Part shown: piece by piece, positions 34,728 to 44,128 of the stretch
Position numbering within the stretch: the first letter of the stretch is position 1
Layout: each line of letters begins with the position of its first letter
Origin: Corynebacterium minutissimum
Lineage (GTDB): Bacteria > Actinomycetota > Actinomycetes > Mycobacteriales > Mycobacteriaceae
Length of the DNA stretch: 64,000 bases
Direction of reading: 5' to 3'
Assembly (NCBI RefSeq): GCF_000805675.1
Contig: NZ_JSEF01000017.1
Span: 1-64,000, forward strand
Position numbers and translations under genes: made by a program
The notes under the pieces: generated by a model
Told to the model about the DNA's origin: nothing
Seen by the model: only the letters and a program-made list of their open reading frames with translations
Databases searched by the model: none

Positions 34728-34957
34728 TACTGAATGACCTCGTAGTCCTCGATGACGGTGTTCGCCAGCAGCGTGGAGGCAACCTTCTCCAGTTCCTCGG
34801 CGCTCACAGAATCATCGACCTCGATTTCGAAACGCTTGCCCTGGCGCACGTCGCTGACACCAGCAACCCCCAGGCGCCCCAGCGCGCGAACGACGGCCTG
34901 ACCCTGTGGGTCCAAAATCTCGGCCTTGGGCATGACATTGACAACTACACGAGCCAT
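34727..34957 (-). CDS. purS: phosphoribosylformylglycinamidine synthase subunit PurS
   Basis: 76-aa ferredoxin-fold dimer that bridges PurL and PurQ. Family features are [18 protein letters not shown] near the N-terminus and [11 protein letters not shown]. It is first in the operon and translationally coupled to purQ. Confidence 0.97.
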   Translation of the reverse strand: MARVVVNVMPKAEILDPQGQAVVRALGRLGVAGVSDVRQGKRFEIEVDDSVSAEELEKVASTLLANTVIEDYEVIQ

Positions 34958-35176
34958 GAAAATTTTGCCTTACTGTGCGTGAGTATGGGTGCCCCGTCAG
35001 TCTATCGCGCAACCGGGGAGGTTTGGCGAATCCTCAGGGGGTGAACAACCCCTAAACGAGTGAAGAATTCTTGGACAACCTCTCTTTAACCCCCACCTCT
35101 CCGGTATCGCACTACGCCACCAGCGAGTAGAACAAGATTCACTGTCACTCATCTCCCCGATTCAAGGACTCTTCTC

Positions 35177-38100
35177 ATGCATCTCAAGCGTATTGGCTCG
35201 CTCGCCATCGCCGCGCTGGTTTCCACCTGCGTGGTTGTTCCTCAGGCCACTGCTGCGGTGGACGGTTCCACCGCCGTCATCTCTGAGGTGTATGGCGGCG
35301 GCGGAAACAAGAACGCCCCCTTCACCAACGACTTCATCGAGCTCTACAACCCAACGGATTCCGCCATTGACGTCTCCGGATGGTCCGTGGAGTATTTCTC
35401 GTCCAAGGGCAACTCCGGCGGAAAGACCACGCTTAACGGTTCCATCCCGGCCGGCGGCTACTACCTCATCCAGGAAGGTGGCGGCGGCACCGGTGAGCCG
35501 CTGCCCACCCCGGATGCCGAGGGCGGTCTCAGCATGTCCGGCTCCAAGGGCTCGGTGAAGCTTTACGACGCCTCCGGGGCCGAGGTTGACGTGGTGGGGT
35601 ACGGGGAGGCGTCGATAAGCGAGGGCTCCCCCACACCTGCCTTGAGCAACACTACCTCCGCGCAGCGCAACGAGGCCGGCACCGACACCGACGACAACGC
35701 TGCCGACTTCAGCACCGCCGCCCCAACACCAAAATCCGGCGGCGGCGCAACCGCGCCGGAGGACCCGCAACCGGAGGACCCACAGCCAGCCGAGCCAGGC
35801 TCCACCGTCACCATCCCTGACATCCAGGGCACCGGTGCAGAGTCCCCGCTCAAGGGCCAGACCGTCACCACCCAGGGCGTTGTCACCGCCGTGTGGAAGG
35901 GCGAGAAATCCCTCAACGGCTTCACCATCCAGACCCCGGGCACGGGTGCCACCGCACCGACCGAGGCCTCTGAGGCAGTCTTCGTCTACACCGGCGGCAC
36001 CGGCTTCTACCCGTCCATCGGCGAGTCCGTCGAGGTCACCGGTTCCGTCGACGAGTACTACGGCCAGACCCAAATCGCCCTGACCCAGGGCTCTGTACTT
36101 ACCGACGCCCTCCCCGCCGTCACCCCACTGTCCCTCGATGCGCTGCCGGAGGGTGACGAGGCTCGTGAAAAGCTCGAATCCATGCTGCTCAAGCCGGGCG
36201 TGCACACGGTGACTGACAACTACGGCCTCAACCGCTACGGCGAGCTGGGTCTAGCCCCGGGCACGGAGGCGCTGCGCCAGCCGACGGACAAGTTCGCCCC
36301 GGGCAGCGCAGAAATGCATGCTCTGGAAGAGTCCAACGCGGCGAAGTACGTCATCCTCGATGACGGCTCTACCCGTGACTTCACCCGCGATGGTGCCTCG
36401 ACGAAGCTGCCGTACATCATGCAGAACGGCTCGGAGGTCAAGACCATCCGCACCACCAACCAGGTGGAGTTTGCGGACTCCGGCGTAATCCTGGGTTACG
36501 GCCACGAGCAGTGGCGCTTCCAGCCCACCACGATGATTACCGGTGACTCTGCCACCGCAGACCTGCCGATTACGTGGGACCCGGCCCGTCCGGAGGCCCC
36601 GCAGGTGGAAGGCGACTACACCGTGGCGGCGTTCAACGTGCTGAACTTCTTCATCAACTTGGGTGAGGACAACGGCGCGAAGGCGTACAAGGACCGTTTC
36701 GGTAACGGTGTGGGTTCTGATAGCGGCACCTTCCGCGGCGCATGGTCGAAGTCTGCGTTCAACGACCAGAAGGGCAAGATCCTCACCGCGCTGGAGGGCC
36801 TCGATGCCGACGTCATTGGCTTGTCTGAGATTGAGAACGCCGCGAACACCGTGGGTGGCTCCTACGACGATGCCGTGAAGTACCTCGTGGGTGAGCTCAA
36901 TACCCGCGCGGGTTCTGAGAAGTGGGATTACGTTAAGGCCCCGGCAAACGCCGCGGCAGATACGGACGTCATCCGCACCGCGATCATCTACAAGAAGGAC
37001 CGCGTCGAGCCGGTTGGTGAGGCCACCTTGCTTGAGGACGAGCGTTTCAAAGGCACCGCCCGCACCCCGCTCGCTGCGGAGTTCAAGCCGGTTGCTGACA
37101 AGTGCGCTCCTAAGGGCCCCGATTCCTTCGTGGCGGTAACCAACCATTTCAAGTCCAAGGGCTCCGTGGCAAACGGTGACAAGGACACCGGCGATGGTCA
37201 GGGCAACAACCCGAACGTGCGCAATGCCCACGCCCAGGCAGTCCTGGATGGCTTGTCCAAGCAGCCGAAGTGGCAGAAGAAGGCCACCTTCGTCATGGGT
37301 GACTTGAACGCTTACTCCAAGGAAGACGCCATCTCCATCTTCCGCAACGCTGGCTACACAATTCCGGTTGAGGAACTCAACCCTGAGTCTGAGTGGCAGG
37401 CAGTGGCCTCTTACCAGTTCTCCGGCCGCATTGGCTCCCTGGACCACATCCTGGCCAACGAGCACGTCGACGCCAAGGCGGCACAGACCTGGAACATCAA
37501 CTCCGATGAGCCGATTGCCATGGAGTACTCTCGCCGCAACTACACCGGCGGCGACGTCTTTGAGGCTGACAACCCCTACCGCTCCTCCGACCACGACCCG
37601 GTCAAGGTGGGCTTCAACCTTGCACAGGTTTCCCGTTCCGAAGACGAGCTCAAGGACTGCGACCCGTCCGAGGATCCAACGCCGTCTGACGACGCCCGCA
37701 GCATCAAGTCCGTCACCATTAACGACGAGGGCCACCTCATCATCACCTACACCGACGGCACCACCGAGGACGCCGGCAAGGTCGTCGGCGCCGATGGCAA
37801 GGACGGTAAAGACGGCGACAAGGGCGACGCCGGCCAGGACGGTAAGGACGGTAAGGACGGTACCGATGGCAAGGACGGCCGCGGAATTAAGTCTGTAGCC
37901 ACCAACGACAAGGGCGAGCTCATCATCACCTACACCGACGGCACCACCGAGAACGCCGGCAAGGTCATCGGTGCCGACGGCAAGGACGGCGACAAGGGCG
38001 ACGCCGGCCAAGACGGTAAGGACGGTACCGATGGCAAGGACGGCGCCGACGGTAAGGACGGCCGCGGCATTAAGTCCGTGACTACCAACGACGAGGGTGA

Positions 38101-38959
38101 CCTCATCATCACCTACACCGACGGCACCACCGAGAACGCCGGCAAGGTTTCTGGCCCGAAGGGCGACAAGGGTGAGCCGGGCAAGGACGGCCGCGGCATC
38201 GAGTCTGTTCGCATCAACGACAAGGGTGAACTCATTGTGACGTTCACTGATGGCGAAGAGCAGAATGTAGGCAAGGTCGTTGGCTCCGATGGCAAGGACG
38301 GCCAAGACGGTGCCGACGGTAACGCTGGCGACAAGGGCGACGCCGGCCAGGACGGTAAGGACGGTGCCGACGGTAAAGACGGCCGTGGCATCAAGTCCGT
38401 GACGACCAACGACAAGGGCGAGGTGGTCGTCACCTACACCGACGGCACCTCTGAGATTCTCGGTACCCTCGCCGGCGCGAAGGGCGATCAGGGCGCTCCG
38501 GGCCGAGATGGCTTCGATGGCGCACCAGGCCGCGACGGCACCGACGGCCGCGATGGCGCAAACGGTAAAGACGGCAAGGACGGCAAAGACGGCCGCGGAA
38601 TTAAGTCCGTGACCACGGATGCCGACGGTAACCTCGTCATCACCTACACCGACGGCACCTCAGAAACCGTCAAGTCCGGCGACAAGCCAGCCGCCCCAGC
38701 AGGTGGTTCCTCTGTCAGTGAGCGCTGCTTGCCGACGGTCCTCGGCCTCACCATCCCAGCAGCACTCGCCATTCCGCTGGCCTTCCTCGGCAGCTTCGGT
38801 GCAAAGCTCAACATCCCGGGCCTTGAGCCAGTGAAGAAGCAAATTGAGTCGATTACTCGCAATTTCCCGCGTGAGGCTCAATACGCCGCTGGTGGCATTG
38901 GTCTGCTGGCTGCGCTTGGCATCATCGCCGCAGCCTGCGCACCGACCGAGTCTGAATAG
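35177..38959 (+). CDS. secreted surface nuclease with LTD, endonuclease and collagen-like stalk domains
   Basis: A 1260-aa exported protein of the ExeM/NucH extracellular nuclease family. In order: signal peptide (~1-28, ending QATAA); lamin-tail domain (~33-135, VISEVYGGGG, NDFIELYNPT); OB-fold linker (~195-300); endonuclease/exonuclease/phosphatase domain (~475-815) with GLSEIENAA, TNHFKSKGS, MGDLNAYSKED, GSLDHILAN and SSDHDPVKVG carrying metal and catalytic residues. Then comes a repeat stalk (~839-1170) of six beta-like and collagen-like units, and a C-terminal Pro-rich/hydrophobic anchor with two membrane segments (~1183-1202 and ~1233-1252). It probably scavenges nucleotides or phosphate from extracellular DNA. 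The corynebacterial purL region carries a related nuclease gene. Confidence 0.9.
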   Translation: MHLKRIGSLAIAALVSTCVVVPQATAAVDGSTAVISEVYGGGGNKNAPFTNDFIELYNPTDSAIDVSGWSVEYFSSKGNSGGKTTLNGSIPAGGYYLIQEGGGGTGEPLPTPDAEGGLSMSGSKGSVKLYDASGAEVDVVGYGEASISEGSPTPALSNTTSAQRNEAGTDTDDNAADFSTAAPTPKSGGGATAPEDPQPEDPQPAEPGSTVTIPDIQGTGAESPLKGQTVTTQGVVTAVWKGEKSLNGFTIQTPGTGATAPTEASEAVFVYTGGTGFYPSIGESVEVTGSVDEYYGQTQIALTQGSVLTDALPAVTPLSLDALPEGDEAREKLESMLLKPGVHTVTDNYGLNRYGELGLAPGTEALRQPTDKFAPGSAEMHALEESNAAKYVILDDGSTRDFTRDGASTKLPYIMQNGSEVKTIRTTNQVEFADSGVILGYGHEQWRFQPTTMITGDSATADLPITWDPARPEAPQVEGDYTVAAFNVLNFFINLGEDNGAKAYKDRFGNGVGSDSGTFRGAWSKSAFNDQKGKILTALEGLDADVIGLSEIENAANTVGGSYDDAVKYLVGELNTRAGSEKWDYVKAPANAAADTDVIRTAIIYKKDRVEPVGEATLLEDERFKGTARTPLAAEFKPVADKCAPKGPDSFVAVTNHFKSKGSVANGDKDTGDGQGNNPNVRNAHAQAVLDGLSKQPKWQKKATFVMGDLNAYSKEDAISIFRNAGYTIPVEELNPESEWQAVASYQFSGRIGSLDHILANEHVDAKAAQTWNINSDEPIAMEYSRRNYTGGDVFEADNPYRSSDHDPVKVGFNLAQVSRSEDELKDCDPSEDPTPSDDARSIKSVTINDEGHLIITYTDGTTEDAGKVVGADGKDGKDGDKGDAGQDGKDGKDGTDGKDGRGIKSVATNDKGELIITYTDGTTENAGKVIGADGKDGDKGDAGQDGKDGTDGKDGADGKDGRGIKSVTTNDEGDLIITYTDGTTENAGKVSGPKGDKGEPGKDGRGIESVRINDKGELIVTFTDGEEQNVGKVVGSDGKDGQDGADGNAGDKGDAGQDGKDGADGKDGRGIKSVTTNDKGEVVVTYTDGTSEILGTLAGAKGDQGAPGRDGFDGAPGRDGTDGRDGANGKDGKDGKDGRGIKSVTTDADGNLVITYTDGTSETVKSGDKPAAPAGGSSVSERCLPTVLGLTIPAALAIPLAFLGSFGAKLNIPGLEPVKKQIESITRNFPREAQYAAGGIGLLAALGIIAAACAPTESE
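37694..38680 (+). repeat. coding repeat: six beta-like plus collagen-like units
   Basis: Within the nuclease gene, a ~27-residue unit of the type GIKSVTTNDKGELIITYTDG recurs six times. Five collagen-like G-x-y stretches rich in GKDG/GADG/GDKG (14 to 43 residues) alternate with it. The DNA shows many near-identical GGCAAGGACGG-type 9-mers, so copy number could change by slippage or recombination in frame. Confidence 0.9.
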
Positions 38960-39025
38960 AGCGCCCGTCCCAGCCTTTTCTTACGCCTAAGCTGGGGTTC
39001 CATTCGCTGTCGATGTGGGCGTCGT

Positions 39026-39543
39026 ATGTGGCTGGTCGCCCGTCTGGGTGGCCGCCCACTACTTTCCGGGCCCACCATCAGCAAGCGTTACACCACACTA
39101 AGGGACGCAACCGATCATGACTGGGGAGTTGTAAAGTTCGCAAAGCCGATTTCTTCCAGCTGGTTTGGAATTAAACCGAGCGATACTTCTTCCGCTTTCT
39201 CCGGGCAAAAAGCAACTGTCACCGGATTTCCAGGAGAGAAAGGTACGAGCCTGATTCGCGACTACGGACAACTGTGGACAATGAGCGGAATCCTTCAGCC
39301 AAGAACCCAAACTCGACTCTGCTATAACTTAGACACCACGGGCGGACAAAGCGGTTCTCCCGTCGACACCACAAAAATACTGCTATCGGCATTCACACGC
39401 ACGGCATCAGTCAGCTTGGCTGTCCTGAAAACAGTGCCCTACGTATCAGCCCAAACATGCTAAATACCTTCAATGACATTAAGGAGATCCGAAACAATGC
39501 GACCACAGATCCCGGTTCCAGCTCAGGTTCAAGCTCTCATTAA
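39026..39543 (+). pseudogene. decayed trypsin-like (V8/Glu-endopeptidase-type) serine protease
   Basis: Frame 39026-39463 encodes the Asp region (DATDHDWGVVKF) and the active-site Ser segment YNLDTTGGQSGSPV. It then runs into nonsense at an A5 run (39371-39375). Adding one A would give DTTKNTAIGIHTHGISQLGC and continue through the other frame to a stop at 39541-39543. The N-terminal half with the catalytic His and any signal peptide is absent; homology starts abruptly near 39075. So the gene is both 5'-truncated and frameshifted. The restored 3' end would overlap the next gene's start. Confidence 0.8.
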
Positions 39544-39913
39544 TAACCCCAGTAATCTTCTGGGACTCATTGGTACCGTTCTGGGCATTATTTCCCTAGT
39601 TGTTGCAATCAGTGACAACCAAGGCCTTCCTAATGATGGGCAGACCGAGCCCAATGCAGGAGAATCAACGATTCAAGTTGTAACCTCCAGTGGTAACCCG
39701 GCAGGCGAATGTAAACTTATTGGTCTTTCGCAGGAAAAGGTACACACGACTAATGCCAATGGCGTGTACTTCTACGCGTTGGAACCTGGTTCGCATACCA
39801 TCAACGCATCTTGTTCGGGGCTTTCCAGCCTTTCCTCCGCGCGAGCGCTCGAGGGTAGCCAGGAAGTAACTGTCAATGACGAGCCGGTAATGGTAAAGAT
39901 TGTTGTGAAGTAG
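39497..39913 (+). CDS. small membrane-anchored protein with prealbumin-like domain
   Basis: A 138-aa protein not matching a family I can name. Residues ~20-40 form one membrane helix (LLGLIGTVLGIISLVVAI) after a short cytoplasmic head; a Gly/Asn/Glu-rich linker follows. The C-terminal ~85 residues look like a carboxypeptidase-regulatory/SpaA-type beta-sandwich (EKVHTTNANGVYFYALEPGS; HTINASC; VNDEPVMVKIVV). The start is ATG 39497, with AAGGAG at 39481-39486. It overlaps the 3' end of the decayed protease in another frame, so the two probably formed an operon. It is AT-richer than its surroundings. Confidence 0.72.
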   Translation: MRPQIPVPAQVQALINNPSNLLGLIGTVLGIISLVVAISDNQGLPNDGQTEPNAGESTIQVVTSSGNPAGECKLIGLSQEKVHTTNANGVYFYALEPGSHTINASCSGLSSLSSARALEGSQEVTVNDEPVMVKIVVK

Positions 39914-39956
39914 ATTGGCCCTAACTTCCTTGGTTCTAAAGAGCTAAGAGAAACAC

Positions 39957-39993
39957 GCGTGTGCCCCCAGGGAAAACTCCTCGGGGCACACGC
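39957..39993 (+). terminator. terminator after the small membrane protein
   Basis: GCGTGTGCCCC (39957-39967) pairs perfectly with GGGGCACACGC (39983-39993), followed by TTTTC. Confidence 0.88.
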
Positions 39994-40345
39994 TTTTCAA
40001 TGAACCACGCCTAGTTAGAGAGGGAACCATACCTTCGTACACGCCCGTATGAGAAGCTGGCGCATTTAATGACCTCAGCAAAACAGCATTTTCAAGCAAA
40101 TGAACGCTTTTAAACCTCTGTCCCAAGAGCACCAAACGCTTATCTGCATGTGTTTGCGCGGGCAGTTGGCTGTAAACGCGTAAAGACCCCATCACCTTCA
40201 ATGCACATCGCGATGATCTGTTTGAAGCTAGCCACAAGAACTGGCTTTTCCAAGTAAAAGTTGGCGCAACACCACCGAGTCGTGGCGTCTCCAACACCCC
40301 CATGTAGTACCGAGTACGCGCTAGAAAAGAAAAGAGGTTGGTGGG
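39994..40345. other. 352-bp stretch without a supported gene
   Basis: No start codon with ribosome site, RNA gene or known repeat was recognised. A 119-codon open frame on the minus strand (39944-40303) lacks any family resemblance and crosses the terminator, so I do not call it. Base composition is lower in GC than the flanks, which suggests decayed accessory DNA. Confidence 0.5.
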
Positions 40346-41032
40346 CTATTCGGCGTGCATAAAGACGGAATAGTCGGCGGGGCGGGCACCCGCAGCGACG
40401 GCACGCTCGGCGGCCTTGAGGAAATCGGAGACAACCTTGCGGTCATCAAGGTTGCGGCCAGAAATAGACAAGCGCACGGTATTTCCGCGCTCAGCGGAGC
40501 GCTCTGCAGCGCGAATGATGTTGCGGCGCCACCACTTCGCCGAACCAAAGCCCTCACCAAAAGACAGGTTACGGGCTTGGTGGAGCTCGCCAGAGCGGAG
40601 GTCATGGATACCTCGGGTGGAGGCGGCGAAGTCGAAGTTAAACTCGGGAAGGACGGTGAGCGTGCCTTCCGACATGCGCCAGCGCGGCGGCGCAAAGATA
40701 GTGGGCTCAAAGCCGATCTTTGCCATCTGCCGGGTCGCGCCCTTCAGGCGCAGGCGCGCCTCATGCGCATCCAGGTTGGCAAACTCCGCGCGACGCCCTT
40801 GGACCGCCTGGTCAAAGCCATTGAGAATCAGCACGCGGCCCGATTCAGCTTGCTCCCGCAGCCAAGACTGTGTCACCGCATCCTTAGCGAGGTGCCAGTT
40901 GCCGTCAATGTGCGGCGCCACCAGCAACGAAACAGGAATATCGGCTTTATCGAGCTGCGTGAGCAGACTGGAGGCCTGGCTTCGGGTGTCATCAAAAATA
41001 CTGGAAATCGAAACCAAAAGGTGGCCATGCAT
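40346..41032 (-). CDS. predicted DUF2334 family polysaccharide-deacetylase-like protein
   Basis: A 228-aa protein of the carbohydrate-esterase/NodB-like fold group (DUF2334). It starts LLVSISSIFDDTRSQASSLL, then VSLLVAPHIDGNWH, VLILNGFDQAVQGRRAEF and TIFAPPRWRMSEGT. In typical DUF2334 deacetylases the metal site uses Asp/His motifs near H-x-D and H-G-x-x-H. Here the HIDGNW and NGFDQ segments replace some of them, so activity is uncertain. It has no signal peptide and probably acts in the cytoplasm or at the membrane face. Confidence 0.72.
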   Translation of the reverse strand: MHGHLLVSISSIFDDTRSQASSLLTQLDKADIPVSLLVAPHIDGNWHLAKDAVTQSWLREQAESGRVLILNGFDQAVQGRRAEFANLDAHEARLRLKGATRQMAKIGFEPTIFAPPRWRMSEGTLTVLPEFNFDFAASTRGIHDLRSGELHQARNLSFGEGFGSAKWWRRNIIRAAERSAERGNTVRLSISGRNLDDRKVVSDFLKAAERAVAAGARPADYSVFMHAE

Positions 41033-41086
41033 AAGGAAAATTATCGCACAGCCACCGCGCCGCCGCGCGCCGAGCGGGGGTGAAGC

Positions 41087-43195
41087 TTAAGCCTCCGCCC
41101 CCGTAGCTTGGTTAATCAGCCACGCATACTCAAACGCGCTCTGCTTCCACTTGGCATAGCGGCCCGACACACCACCGTGGCCGGCGGCCATCTCGGTCTT
41201 GAGGAGGAACTCGCCGCCGGTGGCGACGTCGCGCAGCTTGGCGACCCACTTCGCCGGCTCCACGTAGAGCACGCGGGTGTCATTAAGCGAGGTCAGCGCG
41301 AGAATGTTTGGGTAGTCCTGCGCCTGAATGTTCTCGTACGGCGAGTAGGACGCCATGTAGTCGTAGACCTCAGGGTCGTGGAAGGGGTCACCCCATTCTT
41401 CCCACTCCACCACCGTAAGCGGCAGCTCCGGCATGAGAATGGAGGTCAGCGGATCCACGAAGGGCACGTTGGCCTCGATGGCCTTAAACCGATCTGGTGC
41501 CATGTTCGCCACCGCGCCCATGAGCAGGCCACCGGCGGAGCCGCCCTCAGCCACCAAGGTGTCCGGCGTGGTCACGCGGCGCGCGATGAGGTCATCGGCC
41601 ACCGCGATGAAGTCAGTAAACGTGTTTTTCTTGGCCAGCATCTTGCCGTCGTCGTACCAGTTACGGCCCATCTCGCCGCCACCGCGAACGTGCGCCATGG
41701 CAAAAATCATGCCGCGGTCCATGAGAGACAAACGGAAGACCGAGAAATACGGGTCCATGTTCGCCTCATAGGAGCCGTAGCCGTAGAGCAGCGTCGGGTT
41801 CGGCTGCGTGCGGTCGAGGTCCGCGCGGTGCACGATGGACACCGGCACCTTCGTCCCGTCAGGCGCTTCAGACCAGACACGATAGGCCACGTACTCATCT
41901 TTGTCATAGCCGCCAGGGACTTCCTGTTCCTTCAGCAGCGTGTACTCCCCGGTGGCCACGCGGTAATCAAAGAGCTGGGCTGGCTGGATGAAGGAGGTGT
42001 AGCTCACGCGCAGCACCGGTGCATCCCACTCTGGGTTGCCAGCCACACCGACGGTGTAGAGCTCCTCGTTGAAGTGAAGCTCGCTTAAGGGCGTCCACCC
42101 CTCCCGCACGTCCATCACCGCCGCACGGCCAATACCGCCGCGGCGATAGCCCACGACGATCTGGTCGCGGTAGCAATCCACGCCCTCGATGCGCACGGAG
42201 TCATCGTGCGGCATGAGGACAGTGAGGTCGCGCAAGGCTGGAAGCTCATCAGCAACCGCGCAATACCCCAAGGCAAAGTTGGGACCCGTGGCGTTGTGCG
42301 TGACAACCCAGTAGTCAGTGCCGTCCACAATCGCGTGGTCAACGTCGTAGTCCACGCCGGTCTCGCGCTCCCACAGACAACGGAAATCACCCTCCGGGGT
42401 AGATTGCTCAAGTACCCACGCCTCATTCGTCGTCTTTGAGCCGGAGACAATCACGATGTACTTCTCGCTGCGGGTCGTACCTACTCCGATGCCGAAGCGC
42501 GAGTCCTCCTCGCGCATTACCACGACATCCTCCGACTGCGGGGTGCCCACGCGGTGGCGCCACACAGTATCCGGGCGCCAGGCGTCATCCACGGTGGTGT
42601 AGAAGATGAACTCCTCCCCTACCCACATCGCGCCGTAGAAGATGCCTTCCAGACGATCCTCCAACAGCTCACCGGTACGCAGATCCTTGATGAAGAGCTC
42701 AAAGCGCTCATCACCGGCCACGTCCACGGAATAGGCCAGCAAGTCTCCGGAATCGCTCACCGTGGACGCGCCCAAGGCGAAGAAGTCGTGGCCTTCGGCG
42801 AGCGCGTTGACGTCGAGAAGCACCTGCTCCCCTTCCGGCGCCCCTGTCTCCGGGATGGTCGGCGGGGTCCACGGATCGGAGCCTTCCGAGACCGGGATGC
42901 GGCAGCTGTAGCCGTACTCCTGCCCCTCCTCGGTACGGCCGTAGTACCAGTACTTGCCGCGGCGCTGGGGCACGGACATGTCCGTCTGCTTAATGCGGGA
43001 CTTGACCTCGGTGAAGATGTTCTCCGTCAGGGTCTCCAGGTGCGCGGTGCGCTCCTTGGTGTAGGCGTTTTCGGCCTCAAGGTACTCGCGGGTTTCCGGG
43101 GCGTCTTTCGCGCGCAGCCACTCGTAGTTATCAACAAAGCTGCGGCCGTGGAACTCTCGCGTGATGGGGCGCTTAGCAGCAATCGGTGCGTTCAT
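41087..43195 (-). CDS. ptrB: oligopeptidase B (prolyl oligopeptidase family)
   Basis: A 702-aa S9A serine peptidase that cleaves short peptides after Arg/Lys. An N-terminal seven-bladed propeller (residues ~75-410) is followed by the alpha/beta-hydrolase domain with nucleophile Ser in AEGGSAGGLLMG, an Asp in SLNDTRV and His in AAGHGGVSGRY. It is cytoplasmic. It begins 9 bases after the purC stop on the same strand, so it is likely in the purC operon. Confidence 0.95.
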   Translation of the reverse strand: MNAPIAAKRPITREFHGRSFVDNYEWLRAKDAPETREYLEAENAYTKERTAHLETLTENIFTEVKSRIKQTDMSVPQRRGKYWYYGRTEEGQEYGYSCRIPVSEGSDPWTPPTIPETGAPEGEQVLLDVNALAEGHDFFALGASTVSDSGDLLAYSVDVAGDERFELFIKDLRTGELLEDRLEGIFYGAMWVGEEFIFYTTVDDAWRPDTVWRHRVGTPQSEDVVVMREEDSRFGIGVGTTRSEKYIVIVSGSKTTNEAWVLEQSTPEGDFRCLWERETGVDYDVDHAIVDGTDYWVVTHNATGPNFALGYCAVADELPALRDLTVLMPHDDSVRIEGVDCYRDQIVVGYRRGGIGRAAVMDVREGWTPLSELHFNEELYTVGVAGNPEWDAPVLRVSYTSFIQPAQLFDYRVATGEYTLLKEQEVPGGYDKDEYVAYRVWSEAPDGTKVPVSIVHRADLDRTQPNPTLLYGYGSYEANMDPYFSVFRLSLMDRGMIFAMAHVRGGGEMGRNWYDDGKMLAKKNTFTDFIAVADDLIARRVTTPDTLVAEGGSAGGLLMGAVANMAPDRFKAIEANVPFVDPLTSILMPELPLTVVEWEEWGDPFHDPEVYDYMASYSPYENIQAQDYPNILALTSLNDTRVLYVEPAKWVAKLRDVATGGEFLLKTEMAAGHGGVSGRYAKWKQSAFEYAWLINQATGAEA

Positions 43196-43204
43196 TCAGC
43201 CTCC

Positions 43205-44062
43205 TTAAAAGGTGGTTCCGGACAGGCGCTCAAAGGCCTCAACGTAGCGCGCGCGGGTGGCCTGGACAACGTCGTCTGGCAAGCGCGGCGGCGTGGACTC
43301 CTTGTCCCAGCCGGAGTTGGTCAGCCAATCGCGCACGTACTGCTTGTCAAAGGAGGGCTGGGCTTTGCCTTCCTCATAGGTATCGGCCGGCCAGTAGCGC
43401 GAGGAGTCCGGGGTGAGGACCTCATCGGCCAAGACCAAGGTGCCGTGCTTATCGACGCCAAACTCGAACTTCGTATCCGCCAAAATAATGCTCTTCTCCT
43501 CCGCCAACGCGGCTGCTGTGGCATAGATGCGCAGGGTCGCCTCGCGCAGCTCTTCGGCGCGTTCGCGGCCGAGCTTGTCCACGACTACGTCGAAGGACAC
43601 GTTCTCATCGTGGTCGCCCTGCTCCGCCTTGGTGGCCGGGGTGAAGATGGGCTCGGGCAGGCGGGAAGCCTCGGTGAGCCCCTCGGGCAGCTCGACGCCG
43701 CATACGCTGCCGGATGCCTGGTATTCCTTGAGTCCGGAGCCGGTGAGGTAGCCGCGGGCGACGCACTCGAAGGGCAACATGTCGAGCTTCTGCACCACCA
43801 TGGCGCGGCCGAGGACTTCTTCGGGGATGCGCTCATCATCGAGTGGGCCGGCGAGGTGGTTGGGGAAATCGATGGCGTCGAAGAAAAACATCGAGGTCGC
43901 CGTAAGCACGCGCCCCTTGTCCGGAATGGCCGGTTCCAGCGCATGGTCATAGGCGGAGATGCGGTCGGAGGCCACCATGAGCAGGGTGTTGTCGTCGATA
44001 TCGTAAATATCGCGCACCTTGCCGGAGGCAATGTGGGTGTAGGAAGAAAGTTCTGGACGCAT
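43205..44062 (-). CDS. purC: SAICAR synthetase
   Basis: Joins CAIR and aspartate with ATP in IMP synthesis. The 285-aa protein has the SAICAR signatures [12 protein letters not shown] near the N-terminus, [19 protein letters not shown], and [12 protein letters not shown] prefer the ATG at 44062 (RPELSSYTH) over one at 44071, because the AGGA at the right distance serves the former. ptrB follows. Confidence 0.97.
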   Translation of the reverse strand: MRPELSSYTHIASGKVRDIYDIDDNTLLMVASDRISAYDHALEPAIPDKGRVLTATSMFFFDAIDFPNHLAGPLDDERIPEEVLGRAMVVQKLDMLPFECVARGYLTGSGLKEYQASGSVCGVELPEGLTEASRLPEPIFTPATKAEQGDHDENVSFDVVVDKLGRERAEELREATLRIYATAAALAEEKSIILADTKFEFGVDKHGTLVLADEVLTPDSSRYWPADTYEEGKAQPSFDKQYVRDWLTNSGWDKESTPPRLPDDVVQATRARYVEAFERLSGTTF

Positions 44063-44128
44063 GACAACCATCCTAGCCCCGTCTACACTGCATCAAGATA
44101 CGTCCCTATCCCGAGGAGTTAGACCATC

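Noticed and set aside
36251-38305. 684-codon open frame on the minus strand under the nuclease gene
   Set aside because: Low-complexity Val/Leu/Ala product produced by antisense reading of the collagen-like repeats; the sense frame has full domain support.
37694-38680. Regular repeats that could suggest a CRISPR array
   Set aside because: They are in-frame coding repeats of variable length with no constant repeat/unique spacer pattern and no cas genes.
39944-40303. 119-codon minus-strand open frame after the small membrane protein
   Set aside because: Runs through a perfect terminator, lacks a ribosome site and any recognisable motif.
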